Below are positions 37,136-48,838 of a stretch of DNA of 64,000 nt, piece after piece. The stretch is from the NCBI GenBank assembly GCA_018881555.1, contig JACAXG010000007.1:2432643-2496642 (forward strand), read 5' to 3'. The position numbers were made by a program, and so were the translations under genes. The notes below the pieces were generated by a model, which saw only the letters and a list, made by a program, of their open reading frames with translations, was not told where the DNA came from and searched no databases. Positions within the stretch are counted from its first letter, which is position 1; every line of letters begins with the position of its first letter. Source of the DNA: Amblyornis subalaris (Eukaryota > Chordata > Aves > Passeriformes > Ptilonorhynchidae).

Positions 37136-37432
37136 AGCCATGCGCTTCTCTCGGCCGCTTTGATAAGCTTCCTATGAAGACTTGATCGTGAAAAGCTTCT
37201 GACAGTGACAGTGATTTAGGAAATGCAAGGGCAAGTTGTGCCACAACATTATTAAGAGTGGGTCTGAGCTGCAGACGAGAGGTCCTATTCACTCCGTGAA
37301 ACACCACGGTGACACTGCTGGCTCCTTGGAATACCCAGGCTAACTCAGCCGAGTCAGATCTCTCTGTCCCAAAACTGATAGTGTAGGTCTGAATTAACAA
37401 GGGTTTGAGAGACCCCGATATTTCAGAGGCAG
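37136..37432 (-). CDS. candidate protein-coding exon, unidentified gene
   Basis: Best coding candidate of the window. It lies in the longest open frame (37038-37589, 183 codons, minus strand). A good acceptor with a pyrimidine tract (TCTACTTTTTACTTGTGTAG) enters the frame in phase 1. A modest donor, GCT|GTAATG, would end a 297-nt exon also in phase 1, giving a symmetric 99-residue module of the size and phase typical of extracellular domain exons. The peptide alternates like beta-strands (AELAWVFQGASSVTVVFHGV), has one N-glycosylation sequon (NRT), and contains LSLSEAFHDQVFIGSL and SKRPREAHG. It has about nine CpGs, dense for this window. I do not recognise the domain; LamG, FN3, Ig, CUB and MAM patterns were considered and do not fit. 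Donor weakness and lack of a recognised partner exon are the main doubts. Confidence 0.4.
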
Positions 37433-37589
37433 CTACACAAGTAAAAAGTAGATTTGGGAGAAGGGGTAGATTCTGACAAGCAAGCTGATAACATCTAAAA
37501 GAGCGATAAATGTAATAGCCACAACCTAATACCACAGTCCAGACTGCATCTTCATTTCTTTTATGCTCTAGACTTCTGGGAGGTATCAC

Positions 37590-39188
37590 ACAGTCTTGTA
37601 TATGGCTGAAAGTAATTTACAAGCCCATGGCAAGAGCCAAAATCAAGTAAACCTATATCAGAGTGCTTCTAACAGGGAAACTCATAAAGGTATATTGGGG
37701 GAAAAACAGAGAAAAGAACAAAAAAAAGCTATTCAGCAAATTACACAGCCCATTCTCCAAGGAGGTCATTGAAGTCAAATAAATTTCATAGGTCTTTCCT
37801 ATGCAATAATTTAGGTGCAGTTAATATGCCCCAGAATACCAATAACATCTAGATGCCGAGGTCATTTATTCACATTTTATCAATAGGATCTTTATGAGAT
37901 GCAAGCTCCTTCTTCAAGATCCACCCCATGCCAACAACCCAGAACATCAATGCCGTCCAGAAACCCACCTCAGTGCAATCACCCATTTCAGACTGCTGAC
38001 TGAGCAATATGAAGCTAGCAAATGTCTTTGGGAGATACTCGACCCTCTGCCTCCATCTCAAGCCAAAACTAACTTCAGACTTNCTGGGAGAAGGAAAAGG
38101 CTGCCATCCCCCAGCCACGAGAGGTTTTCATATGAAGTATGATAGCATCGTGTTTCTTCTGAATAGTAACTTAGCTCAGCTTCATGCTTGTTTCTTCCTT
38201 GCCTGGGGTTCATCATTTCAGTAACGCAAGGATGGTTTTTGTTCTACATACCCTGGACCCAACAGAGCTTTCTGATGCTTCACTACGCAGGATTCAAGCG
38301 GATCAAAAATTAGTTTAACAAAACACATAATCAGCTAATTGACTATACCCCCTTTCCATAACATGGATTTTACTACTATTTCAACTGGGGTGGCTTCTCA
38401 AGGAACTTATGATAATATTATTTGAGTACACAAGACAAAAATGTTGCCACACAACTGAACACAGGAAAGTCAAGCTTCAGTTGTTGAAATATATCCACTC
38501 ACAGCAGTGGAGCATGAAAGTCTAAAGGCCTCATAGAATCAGCTGATGAGTGCTCCACTGTTCCAGGTTTAGANAGAACCAGAAGATTTCCTTCAAGGTC
38601 CACCTACACAACAAATATTCAGAGCAGTCACACTGGTGAGTGCTGCTGATCCTAACACTTCAATAACCAGCTGTGAAAAATTACTTTCAGAAATCACATA
38701 GGTCATAATGGAGAATTCTGTTTAAAAAGTCAGTAATGTGATAGACCCANCTGGGCAAAAAGTTTGAGAAAATCAGACAAGATTTGGCCTGCAGNTCTAA
38801 ATCATTTAGGATTTCTCAGTTTTCATTTTTAAGTGTTAAAAAAGTTTTCTCGGCGCATTCAGAAATTCTGCTTATAAATACATCAGGTTTTAAGGAATAC
38901 TTTTCAGTTAAATGCAGCACTCTGCTCATAAAAACATCACCTCCACCCTGTCCCCCCAGCGATTTCCAGGGAGCTGCTACAGCTTGTTTCCTCCAAACTA
39001 CCATCATCCTCCACCCCCGCCTACCACCCATTAGGAGCCTGATACAGATATCAAATATGGGGCATAATGGGCATTAAATGAAGACCTCCCAGCTGTCTCC
39101 TGACAGNTTCATTGCATAATGGCGACCTTTGCATGTCTTATTCACCAAATAAAAAAAGGCAAAATTATACAATTCCAGGCTGCAGATT
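37590..39188. other. unique non-coding DNA
   Basis: No gene recognised; both-strand frames at 37870-38224 and 38784-39077 are mutual shadows. Confidence 0.5.
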
Positions 39189-39205
39189 AAAAAAAAAAAA
39201 AAAAA
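39189..39205 (+). repeat. 17-base A-run
   Basis: Homopolymer A17 with no flanking duplication or upstream retroposon body that I can identify. Confidence 0.8.
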
Positions 39206-39985
39206 GTCCTATGATATATTTGGGGGGCAGCTTGGGGGTCCTTCATTTACTTGCATATATAGATGGTCTTATAAGGCTTGTCTTGGTGCTTCCTAAAAGT
39301 GTAATATTTTACTTCTTAATAGTCATTCTTGCCTTCTTTCTTGCTGAAAAGTGATAGTTCACTTTGAAAGCAGAGATTTATACTGCAGACTCTTCATTTA
39401 AACCTTATGTAAAGAAATAAAATCTTTATGTCCACACATATTTGAGCTCCTACCTTCATACATTTATAGCGTGTTACATTTCCCAGCTTTCCCATATTTA
39501 ATGTTTTACAGCCTGTTCTCCAGATTCAGGTAGTAAAAGGCTTGAAGGCCAGAAAGCAGGCAGCAGCTTGCTATTTAATTAGAAATGAACCAACATAGGG
39601 ATCTCCAAACTGTACAGTTGCACAGAGCTACTAGCAAGACCTCTCAGTAGAGTAACAGCAATCTGACCTACGACTTCTACGAAAATAGTTTAATTTAGAG
39701 AGTTTAAAATACTTTAAGTGAATGCTTGTTGGACCTTGTGTTGTCTCACCAGTATTTAGAAATAACGCCGGAGGGAAAAAAAGAACAAGAAAGGGAAAGA
39801 ACTATACACTAACTAGAAAAAGGTCAGGACAAGGAGAAATAACTATTCCTGCATTTCTAGAAGGCTTCACTCCCACTCCCTTCAGCTATGCATCTCCCAG
39901 CCAAGAAGTGTGACATTTTCTGCGGGTGGCAGCACAGTTGTATTGGTATTTAGCTTGCACCTGACAAGCCCACGCATTTGGAAGA
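39206..39985. other. unique non-coding DNA
   Basis: No gene or repeat recognised before the CR1 boundary. Confidence 0.5.
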
Positions 39986-40540
39986 ATCACAGAATCATAG
40001 AATATTCTGAGTTGGAAGGGACCCACAAGGATCATTGAGTTCAACTCTTAGTCCTGCACAGGACATCCCCAACAGTCACACCATGTGCTTGAGAGCATTG
40101 TCCAAACACATCTTGAACTCTGCCAGGCTGGTGCTTTGACCATTTCCCTGGCGAGCCTGTTCCATGCCCAAACACCCTCTGGGTGAAAAACCTGCTCCTG
40201 ACATCCAACCTAAACCCTCCCCTGACTCAGCTTAATGCTGTTCCCTCAAATCCTGTCACTGGTCATGACTGAAGAGATCAGTATCTGCCCTTCTGCTTCC
40301 CGTTGTGAGGATGTTGAAGACCACAATGAGGCCTCTCCTCAGTCTCCTCCAAGCTCAACAAACCAAGTGACCACAGCTGCTGCTTCTAAGGCTTCTCTTT
40401 CAGACCCTTTGCCATCCTCATGGCTCTCCTTTGGATGGTCTCTTAACTAAGCAGCTTAATGTCTTTTCTATATTGTGGTGCCCAAAACTGCACACAGGAT
40501 TCAAAATGGGGCCACACCAGTGCAGAATTTGCTCATAAGA
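39986..40540 (-). mobile_element. CR1 LINE, 5'-truncated, with intact 3' end
   Basis: The longest and clearest CR1 copy, inserted antisense. Reading the plus strand it opens with TCACAGAATCATAGAAT, the complement of the ATTCTATG-type terminal repeat. It continues with GAGTTGGAAGGGACCCACAA, TGAGTTCAACTC, CACACCATGTGCTTGAGAGC, CTCTGGGTGAAAAACCTGCT, TCCCCTGACTCAGCTTAATG, CAACAAACCAAGTGACCACA and TGCCCAAAACTGCACACAGG. These are the ordered landmarks of the CR1 C-terminal ORF2/3'-UTR region in many birds. The 5' break is near 40540. Frames inside (such as 40235-40450) are remnants or shadows. It contains no N, unlike the copy at 13.2 kb. Confidence 0.95.
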
Positions 40541-43347
40541 GGGAGTTAGCAAAGAGAACTTAACAACAATATTTCACAGCTTGTGAAGTCTGGTCATACG
40601 CTTTATACCCTTCTCACTTTCACTCTCCATGTGCCTCACTCTGTTTCCCCCATTTCACACTCTCTTTCCCAAAACATGAAACAGAATATAGGAAAATATC
40701 ATCAGTTGGGGATCTCAGGACAATTACATGATACCTTTCCCTTCCTCCAAAGGACGACTAAATATCACTCTGCAATACACTTCAGATGTTTGTCTAATCC
40801 AGAAGTGTCATCTGTCCCAAAACAACCTCCAAGGCTCCACACAGACACCTGAGGGTTAACCATGCATTCCCTCACCTTANTGAACACATGGCAGGAGCAT
40901 CCTCCAACATGTCCACACATGGCTCACCAAATGACTGCCTTGCAGGTTCCCCAACTCCACAGTGCACACACTGGAAAAAAAATTGGGAAAGTGGGCACCA
41001 CAACCTGGGTCTTGTCCATGAGTTCATGGCTCAGCAAGCAGGTAGGCAAGAGCTGACAGAAGCTGTATGAATTATTCTGGCAAGTTTTGTCTGGCCCACA
41101 GCCTGCAGGCTACTCCTTATAATACTTTGCTAAAGTTTTCCTTTAGTTGTTCCACATAGATTACGCTTTCCAAACCTCTTATAGCTGTTGCTATCCTTGC
41201 AGTTCTCTCTCTTATTCTCCCATTTAACTCTTTTCCTTTTTTTCCCCCCCAAATTAGATCATTAAAACAGGGATGCAACACTACCGCTGGTGCCAGTTGA
41301 CCACGGCAATGATTGCTCACAAGCTATTTTTTCAAATACTTCTGAGGACAAGGTTCCTCCTCTGCCACAATATGACAATACTGACTATGGCTCAGCCTCC
41401 AATCTGCTCTGATTCCCAGATCTTCCTCTGTGCTANGGCTCACTGGAACATTGTGCAGGTTTATGAGTCAGATTTAAGAATTACTTTTACATTACATTAC
41501 ATTTCTTAGGTGAATTCCTCAAGTTCCTGCAGAAAGCCAAGCTGAAAGCTGGGAGGAAATTTCACATAGTCAAGATTCCAGGTGTGACCAGCAGCAGTGG
41601 CTGTCTCCAAGCAGCAGCTCTGCTGTTCTTCACGGTGCACACCACAGGCCACAGGTTTTGCTATCCCAAGGCTGTGAGAATGGGTGACTGAAGACTTTGT
41701 TCAGGTACCTCTTGGCCAGAACACTATTCCCTGCTCTCATTGCCTAACNTCTGATAGAGTGAAGTATACCTTATTTCCAAACAGTTATTTGAGGGTAGAG
41801 AGATTTATCCTGCACGGACTTACTCTGATATTAATCCTTGCCTCTGATTGCAACAAAAGCTCTTTGTGATGACTTTTCACCACGCAAACGTCTGTCAGAA
41901 GTCTTTCAGAATTACAAGCCTCCTTTCCCACACCCTGCCTCAACAAGAGGGAATGGAAGAGAGAAGAATTTTATTCTGCTGCAGGCAAACCGGCCTTGTG
42001 TACTGCATGTATTTTGGCCTTGGGTTTCTTAACGAATTTCAAAAAAGTTAAGTTTTCATGTAAATGCTTATAGGTTTGGAGGCAGCAACTTATGGTGGCA
42101 GCCTGAGGCAGGTCAGCTGTGGATTTGAGGGGCTACAAGGAAAATGTTTCCTCTAACTGAAACCCACACTGACTCCTGTATTAAGAAGTACTAGAGACAC
42201 AAGAGGCCACTGAATGCAGCAGAGATGCTGCCTAGGCAGTACAGGGAGGAGACGGGTTCTGGCAGGTTTCAGTAAAACCAAGTTTAGTGAAGGGAGCAAG
42301 TTGTGCTTCTTCCTCTGAAGAGAGAAGCACAGCACACATCCCTGCCTGGCAGGGATGTGAAGTGAAGCCCTTATCTTCGGAAGCACAGATACTCCAGGGA
42401 GTCTGATGGAAAATCCCTCCATCAAACCAATCCCTGTGAGTTTCCAAGGAGTCCCAAACCTCACTGGTCTGTCAGAAACGATGCTTAGCTATTGCTAAGG
42501 CTTTTCTAGAAGGATGCAAAGAGCCAGCTGTATGACTTTGACATCAGTGACCCACCACAAAAGGTTGCCTTTTTTTAATGGAGTTAATTTATGTGAATAC
42601 TGTCACTGCTGCTCTCTTCCGAAAGCTCAATTTGCAAGTGTCTCAATCTCAGCNTTAAGAAAAAAAAAAACACCACGTAAATGTGTATCACGTGACAAAC
42701 TAACCCATCCCATGAAACCTCCCTCCACATGAGAAACTGTCTGAGACATACTGCTATATATACACAATAAAAACTGTGGGAAACTGGGACTCAGAGAAGT
42801 GCTTATTTAGTTTACAAAGCTGGAAACTTTGTCTTTATTCAGCTGAGGTTTTATACAGACTAATGTACCCTCAACTCCACACACAGACTTACAAATATTC
42901 CCCTGTATAAATTTCTACAAGCTCCAATTACCAGATGTAACTACACATGTTGGAATAACCAAAGCAAATTTTTCAGAGTACAGCTACTGTGTGCTGAGCA
43001 AAACTGGATTCTTACAACCAAGAAATGCCAGACCTGCAAAGCCAGAAAGGAAAATCATCTTCACAAGATACTAGTTCACAAACTTAGGTAAAAAGAAGAA
43101 TGAAAATTTGTTGTCATGCNTGACAATGGTNCTGAGCTCAGGGATACAGACCAGCAGCAATGGAGGTTCCTGGGAAATTCTAATTAAAAGTACATTTTGA
43201 CCCCAAAAAAGCAGATAAAAATATATTACTTTCTAAGAGAAAACAAGCTTTCTGTTCTCCTGTATCTTTTCCCAGCAAGTGTTGGATTTAGCAATAAATA
43301 TATATATGTTCAGACCGCACGCCATTAAGAATGTTACCAAAACATTT
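40541..43347. other. unique non-coding DNA
   Basis: No gene recognised. Frames on both strands at 41117-41509 and 42153-42464 are short and unrecognised. An A-run lies at 42660-42670. Confidence 0.5.
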
Positions 43348-43348
43348 A

Positions 43349-43392
43349 TAATATGATATTATAATCATATTATAGATTACAATATCATATTA
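43349..43392. repeat. nested AT inverted repeats (cruciform-prone)
   Basis: TAATATGATATT at 43349-43360 is perfectly complementary to AATATCATATTA at 43381-43392 across 20 bases. Inside, ATAATATGAT (43348-43357) also pairs with ATCATATTAT (43364-43373). The two hairpins share a left arm and are mutually exclusive. Confidence 0.75.
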
Positions 43393-46300
43393 CTGCCCTA
43401 AAACTTCCTGCCTCTCCCATTATACATTACAGGAATCCACAAAGTTACAACTTAAAGCTAGTGGTCCAAAACCTACTGTCACTGATTTCTGAATCTCCTC
43501 GTAACAGCTACACTGACAAAACCAAACACAGCATTGCCCCACAGCTCAAAAGGACAACTTGAGCCTCTCTCACTGAGGTTGTCCCTGAGATCCCCACAGA
43601 TAAGCAGCTACACTGACTGAGAAACTTGAAATTCGTATACAGAGGATGGTGAGATCACCAAAACCACTGCCTCCCACTGAAATCAANGTTTTCCTTTGAT
43701 TTTCAAGAAAAGCAGGCCTTCCAACCACAGACTTTACATTCATATGGAAAAACCTTTTAGAACTTCATTAGAAAGNTTAAAGTATAAATCCTGTAAAATT
43801 CGTTATGAAGTAATCCTTACAAATTCTAAAATAATTGCTGTAAAAATCCATAGAACTAAAAAGTGAGCATCTGTTCCACATAACTTCTTAATTGTCATAT
43901 AGAATTGAAGAAGCAGGATATCTTTTCTTANTCATTTTTATAGGTTGGTACATAATTCATGTAGAAAGGTTATCATTTTCTATTAAAAGCCACAGCACTT
44001 TTTCATACAGGAGTCTTGTTCTTTTCTCTGTGCTCATGTCTTATTTGAGGAGGAGAACGTGTTCAGCAGCCAAGTCTCCATTATTTGCTTTGGACAGTCA
44101 ATTTTGCAGCTGAGCCCATAAGGTTTCTCCATATAATTATAAAGCATGTCTGACTATTTCAGTGGTGGGTGGACAATTACAGATGTCAAAACTTTCCTTC
44201 CAGATAATAACAGAACTGCATGGATAGCAAACCTGTTATATGAACCTCCAAATTAAATATCCAACATCATATCAGTTCTTCATCTGAAACACCCTGCTGG
44301 GCAGCACACATGGAAATTACCTTATTTGAAAGAAAAAGCTGTTCAGCAGGGTAAATATTAACAGTATCTGGCATGAAAATCTTGCTTTGGCATCAGTTTT
44401 AGGTCAAGAAAGAATAAACAATGACAGAAGAAAACCTCTCAGTTGAATACATTAATGCTAGTTAAAGAAAGTAAAAGGTGAAAACTCCTTCCAAGACCTT
44501 TTGTTTTTTAGATAGCGTGTGAATTACCTGAACCAGATTTCGTTTCAGCCATTAATTCAAAAGCATTATCTCAAGTATCATTAAAAAAAGCATCAACCTC
44601 ACTCAAAGTATAACTTTAATCACCTCATGTACCTGCATTTCCTACTTTCTGTGGTTTTATTGCATTACTACATACATTTACTTTCTGCCCATTTTTTCAT
44701 AGCAACAGTAGTTCCCTCTGCTGCATACAGAGCAAAACTGATGATTTCTGTAAAAAAGTATATTTCAAATATGCACCCATCAAACTAACGACTCCCAAAC
44801 AAAATGCNCATGAGATCGCTTGTCTGATGTCCTCCCCTGTAACTTGCAGTCAGCTCTTCCAAAATTTAATCTATTAAAGCAATAATAGTTCTGTAAACAA
44901 AAAGCATTTTATGATTGTTTCTGTATGTATCAAGATGTGTTTGGCACCGCAGTCTGCAAAAGAGAATTTCCTGTTTACAAGCTCATATTCTGTCCTGAAT
45001 TTGAATGCATACTTGAACAAAACCCTTCCACACGACTCCTCATCTTATTTCAAATGAGAAAGTATTTTGATGAGCATTTTTGCTTTAAGTTAACCATAAT
45101 TATTTCAACACTTTGACCTCCTCTTTTCTTAAAAAAAAGTGAAACAAAAGAAAAAGTACTGCCACATTAATAACAAAATATGGATATTACAACACAATAT
45201 ATGAATATAAACAACTTTATAGATCTGAGAAGTCCTGTTTAGTTCAATGAGGCAACTCTACCACGTAGTTGGCCATGTGTAAATGCAGCAAAGCCAAAGC
45301 CTTTGTTTGTCAGGTTTTTCCTCAACAGCTGTTAAGCATCATTCGCATAAGTCTGACCTTTTGTTATATTTATAATAATCCATACATTATTTTAGACAAA
45401 AAACTCATGGAATTATGCAGAGACATTAATTTACCTTATTTTCCCATTTCAGGATATCAAACAGTCTCTTTTTTTNCCCTACTTTTTATTTCCCATATCC
45501 TCATGGAAGAGCCATGCATTAGTTACGTTCTCACTACACACATAAGTTCAAAGTTAAAATGTGTTACATTCATGAACCCAAGGATTTACTTTGTGAAGGA
45601 AAAGTGCCAAAGTCACAAGGATAGAAATGAAGGTGAAATGAAGAAATACATGATGAGGAGTATGATTGTATTGTCCACATCCCACTTAAAACACTGACCT
45701 GGAGCTGTTCCTGAGAGAACTCGGTCCCCACATCATCGATGTCCAGGCTGCTGGGTTAAGATCGCCCAAATTCCTAGCTTATTTGCCTGAAACAAGTCTA
45801 ACTTTGCCGTCTTCAACTAAATTATTTCTGACTTACAGCAGAANAAAGGATTTATTATCAGGTTTACAAGAACATTTAGATGTAAATCAGTCAAAGGCAA
45901 TCCCATAACCTTAGTCCNTGGTAACCCCTTTCAGGATTATGCTAGAATCTAGAAGCGCTGCATACATTATTCAGGTTCAAAGTCAACATATTCAGAGAAA
46001 TGTTGTGTTTACTTACATGGACGTTGTATCACTTNAAATAACTACCAAGAACAGAGCCTGTTATTTTAACAGTTATGGATTTGTAGTCTTAGAAACCTGT
46101 TTCATAAAACTGTTAAAAATTACAGTGACATTTGCCAAATGATGGTAACCTCTATTTAATATTCATATTCTAAAGAATATGAAAGCCTGAGATGTGTTGC
46201 AGAAGTCATTTTCTGTAAGAGAGGGGTTTTGGACAGACTTTCAGTAGGTCTTCTTACAATGGTCCTTCATTCAGAAAAGCAAACTATTTTTGTCTGTGCA

Positions 46301-48157
46301 AAATAACCTGATGTGGTGAGGCTGCATAAGGAACAGTAAAGCCAAACCCAGCACAGGAGGGCAGGATCACTCGGGTCTATTAGGACCTGGTTGACCTGTC
46401 TTTCTTCTTCACTTCTGTGACTAAACCTAAGGTTTGCTGTCTCCTTGATTCTAAAAAAAACCTCAGTCACTAAACAGCTATCGCCAGCAGGTTCGAACTT
46501 GCTCCACAGGATCCTTAGCTCCACTAAGAAATACTTAAAAGATTTGAAAATTGAAATCTGATGAAAAACCACGTAACAACATAGCTCTGGACAGGACCAG
46601 TTGCTAGATACTTCGGGAGTATAATCCCTAATAATTTAAATTAATTATTCAACAACGATGAATCCCCATTAGATCATCCACATCTCATCCTTACGTACCC
46701 TTGCATGGGGTGCGCTGGGAGTAATCTGCTGTGGGAAGCACAGTTTAAATACCATATGGAGGAAAGCAGAGCCACAGCCTGGGAATAGTAGGCAGAGCAA
46801 GCCAAATTAATATCTTTGAAAATGCACACGTGTTTGGCAATCAGATTGTACATTAACATTTTCAGGTGCAATTTCTTTTGCTCTGCAAGTACCTTGGTAA
46901 CTACAGCAAAACCTCATGAGCATCTCAGCTCAGGAAGCAGAGCTGTGAGAACCCATCTTCCTGACTGAGCTAATCCTGTGGTGACGTGCTCAGAGGCACA
47001 GAGGACACAACAAAAAGGGGAACCTCTGGCTGTTGCTCTCTGCCACTTTAATTGCAGCAACATAAATTGAGGATCTTCACCATTTCTCTGCAAGATACAG
47101 TGCCTTCATTCCAGACGCTTTTTAAGTGGAATGAGCAGATAGGATGGTCTCTGCAAATGTTCTTTTTCACTTGACAAGTGTTCATTCTGCAAGGGGCTGG
47201 AGTGATAAATTATGCCATTTCTAACAAATGTTTGCTACTATCCATCAAGCTGCCCTTTTTCCAAGAGGTGCTAGCTGACTTCCATGAGCACTCCCAGCCC
47301 ACTTCACTGCAGGGTACCACAGACTGCTGTAAACCACATCATCTGAGCAGTGGAAAGTCTTTTACACAGCTACAGACTGTCATCGTCTGACAACAGCCAT
47401 GATCTTTACAAAGTCAAGCAAGTCAAAACCTAGCTTACATGCAATCAATCAGGGTTTAGAAAACAGAAATGAAACTGTCACTCCTCAAAGGGTTGATCTA
47501 ATAGATATACATCATTTGTAAACATATAAAGTCATGTATCTAGTCAAGAGGATAAAGCTCTTTGCAAAACATAGCTGTAACAACTGCTTTGCTTTAGANT
47601 GTTAAGCTGTGCTTTCATGCAAGAATGTAATTGTCAGAGCACTTACCNTGTGGGAGACCAAAGTCGTTTTCTTTTACATCTGACACCACCCATGAGAATG
47701 ATCTAAGTACCAGACTGCAGAAAGGGCATTCTTCACAGCCTTTTAGTTGAATCACTGCTACGTTTTCCTGTAAAATATAAGTCTTGCTGATACAGAAAAA
47801 GAGGCATGCAAGAGACCATGGTTTTAAAGTCTAGTAGTTATGTCATTGCTAAGAAAGGGACAGCCTCAGCTCTAGTTCCAAGACTATGCCTGTNTTTCCC
47901 ATCATTGCATAAAACATATAAACACTACCTCATACCTTCCATCACTTTTCCTTTAAAAGAATTTGTGTTCAGTTCTTTGAGAGAAAAGGTATTTTCAGAA
48001 GTACTCAGTGGATATGCNCCCACACAAGTCACAGGCTTCCTCCTGCGCAAGGTGCCTAAATCTCAGATGGTGATTACAACTGGACACAATCTTCTGTATT
48101 TTTGTTTTCTGTACCTTTTTATCAACTATTTTGAAGTATCTCCTCACTCAACATATC
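43393..48157. other. unique AT-rich non-coding DNA
   Basis: No recognisable gene, RNA or element in 4.8 kb. The 142-codon frame at 45269-45697 lacks any motif or CpG enrichment and is probably chance. A tRNA B-box-like GGTTCGAACTT at 46490 has no tRNA fold around it. Confidence 0.5.
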
Positions 48158-48184
48158 TTCTGAGACACTTCTGAGACACTTCTG
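48158..48184 (+). repeat. short tandem repeat, 11-bp unit
   Basis: TTCTGAGACAC occurs twice in tandem followed by a partial third copy (TTCTG). The array is too short to be a minisatellite. Confidence 0.8.
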
Positions 48185-48773
48185 CTGCATATCTCCCGTA
48201 GAACACCAAGGCATGCAACATCTGGATTCTGGATTCCAATTCGCAACCAGATGCTCAAAGGTTACAATCCTCACCTCTGTAGCAGATCTCTGCTACCTAG
48301 AAAAAAGCCTTTTGCACACTCCAGAAAATAAAACCAACATGCACATTTTTAGCAGCCAGGCTCTGGAAGCCTTTCCTCTAGATTTCCATCTTCTGTCTTT
48401 TTCTCCTGTCTCCTTGGTTCCCCCTACAGCTTCCCTCCTCTTTCAGTCAGTCTTCCNAGTATTTTATCAGATGGGCAAGCAGCAGCTGCTCATCACTGTA
48501 GCTGTGCTGATAAGCCAGGCAGCCAGATATACTCATCTTATGAATGCCTCCACCATGAGAATCCAGGCTTTCCTGCCTTCTCTTGGTGGAAGAATTCNTT
48601 GGAGTCCACATCCTCACCAGATGCTGTTTTTCACCATGCATCCAGCAACTTAAAACCTCTAAACCATTAACTCCTGCCAAATGTAGCTGAATTCAGCAGG
48701 AGATTGTGAAGATTTTGGACAATAACACAAATATACATATGGACAGAGATTTTGACTTCTAGAGAATCAGATA
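48185..48773. other. non-coding DNA with unremarkable frames
   Basis: A 146-codon plus-strand frame (48213-48653) and an opposing minus-strand frame (48447-48680) overlap; neither peptide is recognisable, and both contain N-affected codons. Confidence 0.4.
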
Positions 48774-48838
48774 TTTAATTAATTAAATTAATTAAATTAG
48801 GAGATTAAATAATCTCCTCATTAATGTTTAATGAGGAG
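48774..48838. repeat. AATT repeat followed by two overlapping perfect hairpins
   Basis: TTAATTAA-type units (48774-48799) lead into AGGAGATTA / TAATCTCCT (48799-48807 with 48810-48818, two-base spacer). CTCCTCATTAA (48814-48824) then pairs with TTAATGAGGAG (48828-48838, three-base spacer). The two stems compete for the CTCCT at 48814-48818. Confidence 0.8.

Noticed and set aside
39209..39236. Second CTCF site (GGGGGGCAGC)
   Set aside because: The 5' half of the core does not fit the pattern.
45269..45697. 142-codon plus-strand frame as a gene
   Set aside because: AT-driven composition (Ile, Phe, Lys rich), no motif, no flanking splice signals that I could support.
46480..46510. tRNA gene (GGTTCGAACTT resembles a B-box)
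   Set aside because: No matching A-box, acceptor stem or cloverleaf in the surrounding sequence.
48213..48653. 146-codon plus-strand frame as a gene
   Set aside because: No recognisable motif, N-affected codons, opposed by a minus-strand frame and no CpG or codon signature. Frames of this length occur by chance in 64 kb.
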